From Myxococcales bacterium (GTDB lineage Bacteria; Myxococcota; Myxococcia; Myxococcales; Myxococcaceae): a stretch of DNA of 23,362 nucleotides. The position numbers and the translations under genes were made by a program. The stretch lies in assembly GCA_003153055.1 (NCBI GenBank), contig PMBV01000212.1, positions 1-23,362 on the forward strand, written 5' to 3'. Positions 8,423 to 16,900 of the stretch are shown here, piece after piece; position 1 is the first letter of the stretch; the number at the start of each line of letters is the position of its first letter. Under the pieces are notes generated by a model. The model was not told where the DNA came from and ran no database searches. It saw only the letters and a program-made list of their open reading frames with translations.

Positions 8423-9472
8423 TCAGAACCTGGCGATGGCGGCCAGCTCGATCGCGTACCTCGAGTCGTTGGCTCCCCCGGGGGACGCGGGGGCACCGCC
8501 CAGGGACTGGTCGCGGCGAAGCTCGGGGCGGAGCTCGAAGTTCGCCGCTCCTGCGAAGTGGAGGCCTACCCCCACGGTCGCGGTGATGAAATCCACCGGG
8601 GCCCGGTTCGAGCCCAGTCCCGAAGCGAGCCGATCCGCGAAGTACTCCACATGGCCGACCAGACGGATGGAATCGGTCACCGGCATCTCGCCATGGAGGA
8701 CCTGAGTGACGACCACGTCGAAGAGCAGCCTGAGATCGGAGTTGACGTTCGGGCCACCCGAGAAGTCGAGGAAGACGGAGGTGCCGGAGAGGGGCTGGTG
8801 GACGGTGGCAGACAGGTTGAACATCTTCCATGCCTGGGAGGCGAGTACGCTGCCCCTCAGGGTGAGGACCTCGCCGACCGGGAGGGCGAACCGGAGCCCC
8901 GCCTGGCCCGAGGCGTCTGCCAGTCGTTGGGCCCGGGAGCCCAGCCAATCGCTCGTTGCCTCGATCACCCCCGGGTCAGCGACGTTGACGAACTTCCCCA
9001 CGTCGACCGTCAGCAGGTTGAAGAGCATCACGGTGGCGTAGGCCTGCCGAACTCGCTTCAGGACAGCCGACGCGATGGCGTTGGTGCCGCCATCCGCGGC
9101 CGCGTCGCCGCCCGGAACGAAGCGCAGGTCGAGGTGAAGGCCCGCTGGCTGCGCTGGCAGCGAGAAGGCAACCTTGCCAGGGGTGACGGAGAGGGCGCGA
9201 TCACTCGCACGGAAGGCCCGCCGCGTCGACGCACCGCCTCCGCTCGCGGTGTGCCGCGGGCGTAAGCCGAGGGAAGGGTCTCGGGTCGCTTCGATCTCGA
9301 CCCGCTCGTACCAGGGAGGCGCGAGCCACCACGCGGAACCGATGGCCCGCACGGGTGGCGAGGTGGGTCGATCAGCCGGCGCGCTCTCGGCCAGCGCCAC
9401 CGTCGAGACAAGAACGAGGCTCGCCAGGTGCAGCCCCTTCACGCGCCCGAGGGCAATCTTGGTTGAGTCCAC
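8423..9472 (-). CDS. Outer-membrane beta-barrel porin-like protein (OmpL/BBP2-like)
   Basis: The protein has 349 residues. A signal peptide ends around VSTVALA/ES. The rest has alternating polar and hydrophobic strands and ends in Phe, a usual signal for barrel insertion. The segment VDVGKFVNVADPGVIEATSDW resembles the family pattern of putative beta-barrel porin-2 proteins (VGKF..P.G.EVIE...NW). I place it there with moderate confidence. The start is a GTG at 9472 preceded by GAGGAGGTGAC at a good distance. It lies 282 bp downstream of the nine-heme cytochrome gene and 82 bp upstream of the ClC gene, all on one strand. It might serve as the outer-membrane route for the respiratory cluster's substrate, but this is only inference. 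Confidence 0.65.
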   Translation of the reverse strand: MDSTKIALGRVKGLHLASLVLVSTVALAESAPADRPTSPPVRAIGSAWWLAPPWYERVEIEATRDPSLGLRPRHTASGGGASTRRAFRASDRALSVTPGKVAFSLPAQPAGLHLDLRFVPGGDAAADGGTNAIASAVLKRVRQAYATVMLFNLLTVDVGKFVNVADPGVIEATSDWLGSRAQRLADASGQAGLRFALPVGEVLTLRGSVLASQAWKMFNLSATVHQPLSGTSVFLDFSGGPNVNSDLRLLFDVVVTQVLHGEMPVTDSIRLVGHVEYFADRLASGLGSNRAPVDFITATVGVGLHFAGAANFELRPELRRDQSLGGAPASPGGANDSRYAIELAAIARF

Positions 9473-9754
9473 GACGTGTCACCTCCTCGGGCTTCGCACC
9501 CAGAGCCGCACACCCTCCGTAACGACTCACGCCAGCACGCGCACCTCGGAGCCTCCGCTCGAGACGCGCCGTGATTCGCTCTCCCATGGTGAGCTCCGCT
9601 TGCTGAGTGGTCGGACCTTGAGCCTCGGCGCACTGGGCGATCGGTTCGGTTGGCCCCTGGAGGGCCCAGACCGGGGTCGTCCCCTGCGCCACCGCGCGAA
9701 AACTGCTGAGCTCCGGCCCGGAGGAAGCCCAAGCGTCGACTCACCGGCGCCCGC
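9473..9754. other. Gap between nine-heme cytochrome and porin-like genes; no confident gene
   Basis: The gap is 282 bp and contains the ribosome site of the porin-like gene near 9480. A short inverted repeat CTCCG/CGGAG at 9711-9723 lies about 30 bp past the cytochrome stop, with a TTTT further on in the minus direction. It could be a weak terminator. A minus frame stays open from about 9740 into the porin-like gene, but I do not recognise its product and it lacks a good start. See the findings. Confidence 0.4.
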
Positions 9755-11386
9755 TCAGTGGTTCGTCACGATCGGCGGGCCTCCCCCGGCGTGCGCTGCG
9801 GCCCGCTCTCGCTCCCGTTGCTTGCTCAGATCGCGAATCTTCAACGCCATCGCCAGCGCGAAGAAGCTCATGAAGATGATGACCCAGAGCAGCCAGCGCA
9901 GCCGCACGGTCTGCTCGTCCTTCGCCGCGGCGATCATGCTCTCGGTCTTTGCCACCGCCTCATGGCCGACCTTCGCCCCCACGTCGAACCCGCTCTTGTC
10001 GAAGGTGTGCATCCGCACGGCGGCCTGGACGATGGCCTCGTCGAGCTCGTTGGTGGCATCGAGGATCTGGTCCGTATCGAGACCGCGTTCGGCGAGGTGC
10101 TCGATCTGCGCGGGGAACGACTTCGCCTTGGCGTCGAAGTCGCTCAACGTAGCGCGGAAGTAGCGAGCGCCCTTGTTGCAGTCCTCGTTGTCTTTGGCGT
10201 GCTCCGCGTGACACCCGCCGCATAGGCCCGTCTTGGCGTCGGAGATCATCGCGAACGTCGGCTTCTCGATCTCATGCTTCCCGTGGCACTTCTGGCACTC
10301 GGGCCACTTGTGCTTCTCGAACGCCTTCTTGTGCTTGCTGCCGTCGAACAGGGTGCCGTTCATCGAGTGACAGTTGCGGCACACCTGGGCCACCGCGCTC
10401 GCAGCGAGGGGGAGCGCGGCGTGGTTGCCGTGACACCCGTTGCACGCGGGGGCTCCGAGGTCACCCTTCTCGAGCAGCGCCTTGCCGTGCACCGACTTCT
10501 TGAATTGCTCGAGCTGGTCGGTGGGCAGCGGCTTCCCCTCCTCGTCCTTGTAGCCTGCCATGTACTCGGCGTTGGCGTGGCAATGGCCACAGGTCTCCGG
10601 GACGTTCTGCGGGTGCACCAGCGAGGCCCGACTCTTGGGCTCGCGGATTCCGTGCGCCCCGTGGCAGCTGACGCACTGGGCGGCCTTGGAGTCCTTCTCC
10701 TCGAGGAGGAGGCGGCCGTGCTTGCTCGTCTTGTACTTGGCAAGCTGATCGGTCGGGAGCGCGGGGTTGTACCCTTGCATGAACGTCGGGTCGCCGTGGC
10801 AGCGGGCGCAGAAGGCGGGGATCCAGGTGCGATCCGTGTGGCGCACGTCTTTGTCCGGCCAGCGGTCGCCCAGGTCGGGCATCTCGGTCGCGGTGGGCTT
10901 GCCCCCGTGGCAGCCGGAGCACGAGAGCCCGCGGCGGAAGTGCACGTCGGAGAGGAAGCTCTTCAGGTTGAGGTGCGCGGGGGTGCCGGAGGCCTTGGGG
11001 TCGAGCGTGAAGCGGAGGTTCGCCTTGGCCTCCGGATCCGAGTGGCAGAGCACGCAGTTGTCCGCCAGCACCAGGTCAGCGCTCTGGGGGGTGAGCTCGA
11101 GCGCGAGGAGCACCTTCAAGTGAGGGGCGCCCCCCACCACGCCGTCCTCCAGCCCCTTGGCGATGGCCTCGAGGCTGTGGCCCGAGAGCTTCTTGAGCGC
11201 GGCCCGCTCCGCCGCCCCGAGGATGAGCTTGCCCGAGTCGTCCTTCTCTTCGAACAGCGCATCGACGGTCGGGGGGATGGCGAGCTCGACGCTGCCCTCC
11301 CCGGCCGGGGCGGCGCTCGCTCGAGGAAGCAGCGCGAGAGCCGAGGCGAGGGCCGCCGCGAGGCGTAGCCCACCGGCGCGTCTCAC
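9755..11386 (-). CDS. Nine-heme membrane-anchored cytochrome c of a Rieske/cytochrome b complex
   Basis: The protein has 543 residues. A signal peptide covers about residues 1-26. Nine CXXCH sites follow, with their first Cys at 111, 156, 193, 238, 266, 315, 336, 364 and 389. Part of the heme region is repetitive: LPTDQLAKYKTSKHG and LPTDQLEQFKKSVHG each precede two heme sites. The free His in SKHG, SVHG and similar spots are likely sixth ligands. A heme-free helical region (about 400-490) leads to one membrane helix (about 496-516) and a basic tail that should face the cytoplasm. The start is a GTG overlapping the cytochrome b stop (GTGA), with GGGGGAGG upstream. It probably takes the place of cytochrome c1 or f as electron acceptor of the complex. 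Confidence 0.88.
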   Translation of the reverse strand: MRRAGGLRLAAALASALALLPRASAAPAGEGSVELAIPPTVDALFEEKDDSGKLILGAAERAALKKLSGHSLEAIAKGLEDGVVGGAPHLKVLLALELTPQSADLVLADNCVLCHSDPEAKANLRFTLDPKASGTPAHLNLKSFLSDVHFRRGLSCSGCHGGKPTATEMPDLGDRWPDKDVRHTDRTWIPAFCARCHGDPTFMQGYNPALPTDQLAKYKTSKHGRLLLEEKDSKAAQCVSCHGAHGIREPKSRASLVHPQNVPETCGHCHANAEYMAGYKDEEGKPLPTDQLEQFKKSVHGKALLEKGDLGAPACNGCHGNHAALPLAASAVAQVCRNCHSMNGTLFDGSKHKKAFEKHKWPECQKCHGKHEIEKPTFAMISDAKTGLCGGCHAEHAKDNEDCNKGARYFRATLSDFDAKAKSFPAQIEHLAERGLDTDQILDATNELDEAIVQAAVRMHTFDKSGFDVGAKVGHEAVAKTESMIAAAKDEQTVRLRWLLWVIIFMSFFALAMALKIRDLSKQRERERAAAHAGGGPPIVTNH

Positions 11387-12792
11387 GGCGCACCTCCCCC
11401 GGCAGCTCGGGCCCGACGGCGATCGAACGCAATCCCCGCGATGGCGAGCACGGTGGCGATGAGGCCGGCCAGCAGGTAGTCGAGCCCCACCACCCCATTG
11501 AGGATGACGTGGACCACCTCGGCGCCCGAGAGGATGAACCAGCGGTGGCGGTAGGCGAGCGCCCGGAGCGTCACCACGCAGGCGCTCACCGCCAGGATGA
11601 TGAGGGCGCACACCCAGGAGGTCGCCCGAGGGTCCGGCAGGCCGACGGCGCCCGCCTTCATACCGCCGATGTCCCAGGCCTTCAGGGTGAGGTAGCTGAG
11701 GAAGATGAGGGCGGCGACGGCGAGGTCGGTGTAGAGCGGTGACGGCCGCTCTTGGCTCGACGCCTTGTCGTGAAGCGGAACCAGGGCCCAGATGCCGACC
11801 AGCACGGTGACCATCAGCACGGCCCCCTGCGGACCTTCCATCCCGAGGACGTGCGGGGGGAACTCCTTGAGCAGTTGGTAGATCCACAGGAAATACCACT
11901 CGGGCTTGATGCCGGGGTACGCCGGAGTGAGCGGGTTGGCCTTCTTGCCCAGCTCCCACTCCACCCCGGGAATGCCGGGGCCGTAGGGGAGCGTGTACAC
12001 CAGCGTGGCGAGGACGATGAGACAGCCCGACCAAACCAGGATGTCCCGCATCAGGAAGTCGGGGAAGAAGCGCAGGCCAGGCTTCATTGGCGGTGGTGGG
12101 TGGCCGGGGAGCGGGGGCGCCGCCGGGGCCATGCCTTGTACTTGGATGAGCGCGAGGTGGCCCCCGATGAGCCCGAACGCCACCAGCGGGAGAATGACGA
12201 TGTGAAGGGCGAAGAATCGGTAGAGCGTGTGGATGGTGACGTCAGGCCCGCCACGCATCACCTCGAGCAGCCACTGGCCGATGCCGGGCACGCTCTTGAC
12301 CGAGTCGGTGCCGACGGCGGTGGCGAAGAAGGCCAGCTCATTCCACGGCAGCAGGTAGCCCGAGAACCCGAAGCCGAGCGCGAGCCCGGCGAGGCCGAAG
12401 CCGGTCAGCCAGGTGAGCTCGCGAGGGCGCCGGTACGCTTTGAGCACCATGGTGGAGAACATGTGGGTGACCGCCGAGACGATCATCAGATGGGCGCTCC
12501 AGCAGTGGGTGGAGCGAATGAGCCAGCCGAACGGGACCTTGGTGGTGATGAAGCGAATCGACTCGTACGAGGTCGCCTCGCCCGGTTGGTAATACATGAG
12601 CAGCAACACGCCCGAGGCGATCTGCACGGTGAAGAAGAAGAGCGTGGTGCCGCCCAGGTAGTACCAGAGCATCGAGTGGTGCCCGACCGGCACCTCCTTG
12701 TGTCGGCTCCACTCCACCACCTTGGAGATGGGGAGGCGGTCGTCGAGCCAGCCGAACAACCGCGCCGAGAGCGACGACCCGGCCGCGCTCAT
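11383..12792 (-). CDS. Cytochrome b, b6/subunit IV-type single polypeptide
   Basis: The protein has 469 residues and is the quinol-oxidising membrane subunit. Four His ligands for two b hemes fit the family spacing: His96 and His110 (14 apart), His197 and His212 (15 apart). The b6-type segments RELTWLTG and GYLLPWNEL are conserved. The Qo-site motif PEWY is at 297-300, as in subunit IV and epsilonproteobacterial enzymes. The b6 and subunit-IV halves are fused through a Pro-rich linker near 222-238. Extra membrane segments follow PEWY, beyond the usual three of subunit IV. The Cys that binds heme ci in plastid b6 (FYCLGG) is Tyr45 here (WYYLGG). It overlaps the Rieske gene by ATGA and the nine-heme gene by GTGA, so all three are probably translated in step. 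Confidence 0.93.
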   Translation of the reverse strand: MSAAGSSLSARLFGWLDDRLPISKVVEWSRHKEVPVGHHSMLWYYLGGTTLFFFTVQIASGVLLLMYYQPGEATSYESIRFITTKVPFGWLIRSTHCWSAHLMIVSAVTHMFSTMVLKAYRRPRELTWLTGFGLAGLALGFGFSGYLLPWNELAFFATAVGTDSVKSVPGIGQWLLEVMRGGPDVTIHTLYRFFALHIVILPLVAFGLIGGHLALIQVQGMAPAAPPLPGHPPPPMKPGLRFFPDFLMRDILVWSGCLIVLATLVYTLPYGPGIPGVEWELGKKANPLTPAYPGIKPEWYFLWIYQLLKEFPPHVLGMEGPQGAVLMVTVLVGIWALVPLHDKASSQERPSPLYTDLAVAALIFLSYLTLKAWDIGGMKAGAVGLPDPRATSWVCALIILAVSACVVTLRALAYRHRWFILSGAEVVHVILNGVVGLDYLLAGLIATVLAIAGIAFDRRRARAAGGGAP

Positions 12793-13256
12793 GCCTTCTC
12801 CTGCGACAGGGTGATTTGTTCGCCCTCCTTCGTCATCACCCAGCGTTCGAGCGGCCGCGGCGGCGGCCCGGAGACCACCCGGCCGTCGAGGTCGTACTTC
12901 CCGTTATGGCAGGCACACCAGATGACCGAGTCACCGGCGACGTACTGCACCGTACAGCCCTCGTGGGTGCACTTGGCGCTGAGCGCGCGGTACTCGCCGC
13001 CGGCGAGGAACACGATGACCCGCTGCGGACCGGAGCGGGCGATGATGAAGTGCTCCTTCTCGACCTTGGCCAATTGCTCGGCGGTGAGCTTGATCGGCCC
13101 GCCCGAGGGCTCGTTGAGCGGCCGGAGGTAGCGCAGCACCGGATAGAAGAGGCTCGCCAGCCAGCCCGTCACCGCCGTGCCCAGCATCGCGTTCAAGAAG
13201 GTGCGGCGCTTCCTCTGAGACTCGGAGTCGTTCTCGGTCTGGGTGAGGCTGGTCAT
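12789..13256 (-). CDS. Rieske iron-sulfur protein of the bc-type complex
   Basis: The protein has 155 residues. The N-terminus carries a Tat-like signal (KRRTFLNAMLG) with a membrane helix that probably remains as an anchor. The 2Fe-2S cluster boxes are CTHEGC (96-101) and CACHNGKYD (114-122), followed by the proline loop GPPPRPL. The usual CPCHGS box has become CACHNG, but the Cys and His ligands are all present. The start is the ATG at 13256, with GAGGAA eight or so bases upstream; an in-frame ATG at 13298 would add residues with no family likeness. It is 91 bp downstream of the small cytochrome c gene and coupled to the cytochrome b gene by a 4-base overlap. Confidence 0.92.
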   Translation of the reverse strand: MTSLTQTENDSESQRKRRTFLNAMLGTAVTGWLASLFYPVLRYLRPLNEPSGGPIKLTAEQLAKVEKEHFIIARSGPQRVIVFLAGGEYRALSAKCTHEGCTVQYVAGDSVIWCACHNGKYDLDGRVVSGPPPRPLERWVMTKEGEQITLSQEKA

Positions 13257-13347
13257 GGTGGGTTCCTCGAGGAAGGCTGGGGGAGGGAATCGAGCCACGT
13301 GGGCGGGCCACGCCTCACGCTGATGCCGGGTCAGCGGCGAGCGGAGG

Positions 13348-13686
13348 TCACTTCTTGAACGCCCGGATGTAGGCCACCACCTCGGTCAATAGCTCGCCGT
13401 TGACCTCGTCTTTGAAGGCGTCCATTTCCTTCTTCACCCCGTCCTTCTCGGTCTTGACGCCGTCGGTGATCTGCTTCCTGATGTCCTCGTCGGTGGTCTT
13501 CTGGAACTCGGCGGTGGTCATGTCGGGGATCTTCATCTTCTTCCCCTTCTCCGTTTCGCCCTTGCCGTCACGGCCGTGGCACGACGCGCACTTCGCCTTC
13601 CAGAGCCGCTCCACCTTCTTGTCCGCGCCGAGCGCCGTCGAACCCAGCACCATCGAGGCAGTCACGAGCCACACGATTCGCTTCAT
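13348..13686 (-). CDS. Small monoheme periplasmic cytochrome c
   Basis: The protein has 112 residues. A signal peptide ends near GSTALG/AD. One CXXCH motif (CASCH, 33-37) is followed by GRDGKGETEKGKKMKIPDM, whose Met may be the axial ligand. The C-terminal helix TEVVAYIRAF is typical of class I cytochromes c. The ribosome site AGGAGAGG lies six or so bases before the ATG. It is the first gene after the predicted promoter. It likely carries electrons to or from the bc-type complex encoded next to it. Confidence 0.9.
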   Translation of the reverse strand: MKRIVWLVTASMVLGSTALGADKKVERLWKAKCASCHGRDGKGETEKGKKMKIPDMTTAEFQKTTDEDIRKQITDGVKTEKDGVKKEMDAFKDEVNGELLTEVVAYIRAFKK

Positions 13687-13759
13687 AGATGTCCCTCTCC
13701 TCGAACACCGGCCGCTCGCGGTGTTCGCCCGTTGGTTTGGCTACTTTGACCAGTCCCGA

Positions 13760-13783
13760 TCACGACAAGACCTCATGTCGCGA
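13760..13783. promoter_or_regulatory. Imperfect dyad, possible operator for the respiratory cluster
   Basis: TCACGACA, an 8-base spacer and TGTCGCGA form an inverted repeat matching at seven of eight positions. It begins a few bases after the transcription start expected from the predicted promoter at 13793-13821, where a repressor could block it. The binding protein is unknown. Confidence 0.4.
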
Positions 13784-13792
13784 TCCATTGGA

Positions 13793-13821
13793 ATTTTAGC
13801 AAGACAATGCCCCACAGCCAA
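13793..13821 (-). promoter_or_regulatory. Sigma70-like promoter of the cytochrome c/Rieske/cytochrome b cluster
   Basis: Read on the minus strand, TTGGCT (13821-13816) is followed after exactly 17 bases by TAAAAT (13798-13793). A TGC sits directly before the second box, giving an extended -10. The predicted start is near 13786, leaving a leader of about 100 bases before the ATG at 13686. The stretch is visibly richer in A and T than its surroundings. Confidence 0.55.
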
Positions 13822-13870
13822 GACACGCGTGGGACGTTTGTCTTAACTGTTGATATGACTGACCAACGAA

Positions 13871-13890
13871 CCGGTTCGATCGCGAACCGG
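13871..13890 (-). terminator. Hairpin downstream of the propeller/di-heme lipoprotein gene
   Basis: CCGGTTCG and CGAACCGG form a perfect 8-bp stem with a 4-base loop, about 30 bases past the stop at 13920. In the minus direction it is followed by only a poor T tract. It may end transcription from the upstream gene and insulate the respiratory promoter. In the plus direction it is followed by GGGGTTTT. Confidence 0.5.
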
Positions 13891-13919
13891 GGGGTTTTCC
13901 CTGTCACCGGAGCGACGCG

Positions 13920-16900
13920 TCACGGAATGCCTTTGGACGCTGACGCTGCCGGACTTGACGTTCGTACGAGACTCACCGCGTCGATCAGGCCCCCATACCC
14001 GTCGTTGGCACCTGACTCGGCGAACGTCACGGTGTCGTTGCCTGTGGCTTGCACGGAGTACGTCTTCGTGGTCCAGGCGGGAGCCGAGAGGCCGCTCCCG
14101 TCGGGCGAGAGCGTGTCGATCACGGCTCCGTTCCAGATCACGTCGAAGCGGTTGCTCTGGGCCGAGACACCCGGCCGCGCGGAGTACGCGAAGCTCAGGG
14201 CCAGGCCCTGCCCCGCCGTGGTCTTGACGGCCTGGGACACGCGGTCCCACCCCCAGGCGGCGTCCAGCTCGATCCATGAGCCGCCGTTCGCGCCGGCCCA
14301 ACCCATCAGGTTGTGCCAGACCTCGATGACGCCAGCGCTCCCCTGCCAGCCCGCCAGTGACGTCACCTGGGCCCACCCTCCCGCGCCGACGTCGTTCGCC
14401 TCGAAGCTTCCGTTGACCAGGAGGTTCGCCGGAGGAATCGGTGGGCTCGCGCCGCGCACGAGGCTCACCGCGTCGAGCAGGGCCCCGTAGCCGTCGTTGT
14501 CACCCGACTCGGCGAACGTCACGGTGTCATTGCCCGTGGCCTGCACGGTGTAGGTCTGCACTTTCCAGACGGGCGCCCGGAGCCCGCTCCCGTCGGGCGA
14601 GAGCGTGTCGATCACGGTTCCATTCCAGATCACGTCGAAGCGGTTGCTCTGTGGGGAGACGCCAGGGCGCGCGGAGTACGCGAAGCCAAGCACGAGCCAC
14701 TCGCCCGGCGTGGTCGCGACGGTCTGGGACAAGCGGTCCCAGCTCCAGCCGACGTCCAGCTCGACCCACGAGCTACCGTCGGCGCCGGCAAAGCCCCCGA
14801 GGTTCCGCCAGACCTCGATGAGCCCGCTGCTTCCCTGCCAGCCGGCCAGCGAGGGGACCTGAGCCGCCTCTCCCGCCTGGGCGGTGTTGTCCTCGAAGCT
14901 CCCGTTGACGAGGAGGTTCGGCGTGCCCGTGCTGGTGCAGGTTCGGCTGGAGGTGCCGTCGAGCACGCTGTCGAGATCCTCGTCGATGCCGATGCGGCCC
15001 TCCGTCCCCGCCCGGACGGCGGTGAAGGTGATCGCGCCGTTGGCCGACGCGGCGCTGCGCAGCGAGGTCAGCGTGGCCGTCTCCCCGTCGCGATCAGACT
15101 GGAAGACCCCCGCGCCACGGTACACGTAGCCGCGCCGCTCGCCAGCCATGCAGCCGCTGGCGACGAGGCCAATGGCCTGAGTGTTGGCCAGGTCTACCAG
15201 CCGTTCGAGCTGAGCGTCCGCTACGCCGGCCGACGAGATCATCGCCTGCTTCCCGACGGCGGCGTGCGAGTCCACCGCGACGGTGTGCTCATCGAGGCCG
15301 GCCGGGGTGTAGGGGAACGAGCCATTGAAGGCGAACATGAACGCCATCAGGTTGTCGCTGCGGGTCTGGTTGTGCGTCGAGTCGAAGGTCCCGTCTGGTT
15401 GGAAGCCGAAGCCCGAGGTGCTGCCGGTGGCGTCGCCGAACCACAGGCCGGTTCGTCGGTAGAAGTTCTGCCATCGGGGAGGCAGAAGGTAATTGCCCCC
15501 GGCGAAGTCCTCTGTGTTCTTCAGCACCTTGCCGCGCCCGGTCTGCCCCAGGTGGCACCCCCGGCAAGACCGCTCGAATTCGGCGGCCCCGAGCACCGCG
15601 TCGCCCACTCTCGACGGTGTGTCGCGTGCACCGGGGACCACCACGGTGGTGGGGAAGGAGTTGTCGAGGTTGCGGTACGGATTGGGCGGGAGCCGCACGG
15701 TCTGCAGAAACGCTCGCAGCGCGGCGATCTCTGACGGCGTGGCCGCCTGGTCGCGGCCGAGCAGGCTCTGGAAAGCGCCGGAGAAATGCCCCAGGTCGAC
15801 CATGTCACCGCGCCAGTGCAGCAAGTAGCTCTGCATGGTGTCCTCGAGTGACTGGGTGAGGAACGGGCCCTTCATCGGATGGTGCTGCACCGTCTTTCCG
15901 CTGGCGTCGGTGACCGTCACCATTTCGCCAGCCGGGTTCCCACGATCCCAGGCGAGGCGATCGGTCTTGCCGTCGACGTGGCAGGACGCGCAGGCGACGT
16001 GTCCCAACCCGGAGAGGCGATGCGTGTCGTACAGCATCGGCCTGCCGTCGCGCACGACCTGGGGCGTGGGATCGTACGACAGGGGCACGGTGTCCGTCAC
16101 CGTCTCGGAGTCCAAGTTGACGACCGAGATGGTCGCGTCGAAGCGGTTGAGAACAAACGCCCGTCGCCGTGCCTCCTGGAGCACCACACCGGTCGGTCCT
16201 TGGCCGACGTCGATGGTGGGCGCCAGGCCGGCGCGCTGGCACGACGCGTCGAAGACGACCAGGTTGTTCGAGCCCATGCCACTCACATAGGCCCGCGTCC
16301 CGGCGGCGTTCCAGGTGATGGCCCGCGGGTCACCGATGGACTTGTTGCGCTCGCTCACCGGAACGCTCGGCGTCGCGTAGGTCAGGTGCGAGTTGAGGTC
16401 GCAGGTGGCGCTGGCCTGCCCCTGGAGGAACCCGCCGGACAGCACACGAAGGAACCGGCCGTTGAGGATCGGCTCGAAGCGCACCTCATTGGTCGCGTCG
16501 GTCCCCACCACGGTGACCCTCCCGCTCGCCGGGTTCACCGCGATGGCCATGACGATGTTCATCATGCCGCCCTGGTAGCTCACGACGCTGGTCGCGGTGT
16601 CGATGATCGCGACGTCGCGGTCGACGAGGTCCCAGCCTGCGGTGCGGGCCCGTGCGCCATAGGCCGGGTTGCCTTCGGTGACGAAGCGCTTCCAGCTGCG
16701 GCCGTTGTCGTCCAGCCAGTCGCCGCTCGCCGTGCGACGGACGATCACGCTCACACCCGACGGCGGGGGTGGGTTGGCCGGATTCATCGGGGGATTGAAG
16801 GTGGTTGCATTGTTGGCGTTCGGCGGTGGGTTCACGCCCCCGTACGGGCCGGTCGGGTCGCGCACGATGTTGGGCTCGACCGGGTTGTCCTTGCCGCTCA

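Noticed and set aside
11387..12034. Upstream extension of the nine-heme gene
   Set aside because: It reads out of frame through the cytochrome b gene; the GTG at 11386 has a ribosome site and is followed by a signal peptide.
13868..13892. tRNA T-arm-like sequence GGTTCGATC
   Set aside because: It is part of a simple 8-bp hairpin; no acceptor, D or anticodon stems can be built around it.
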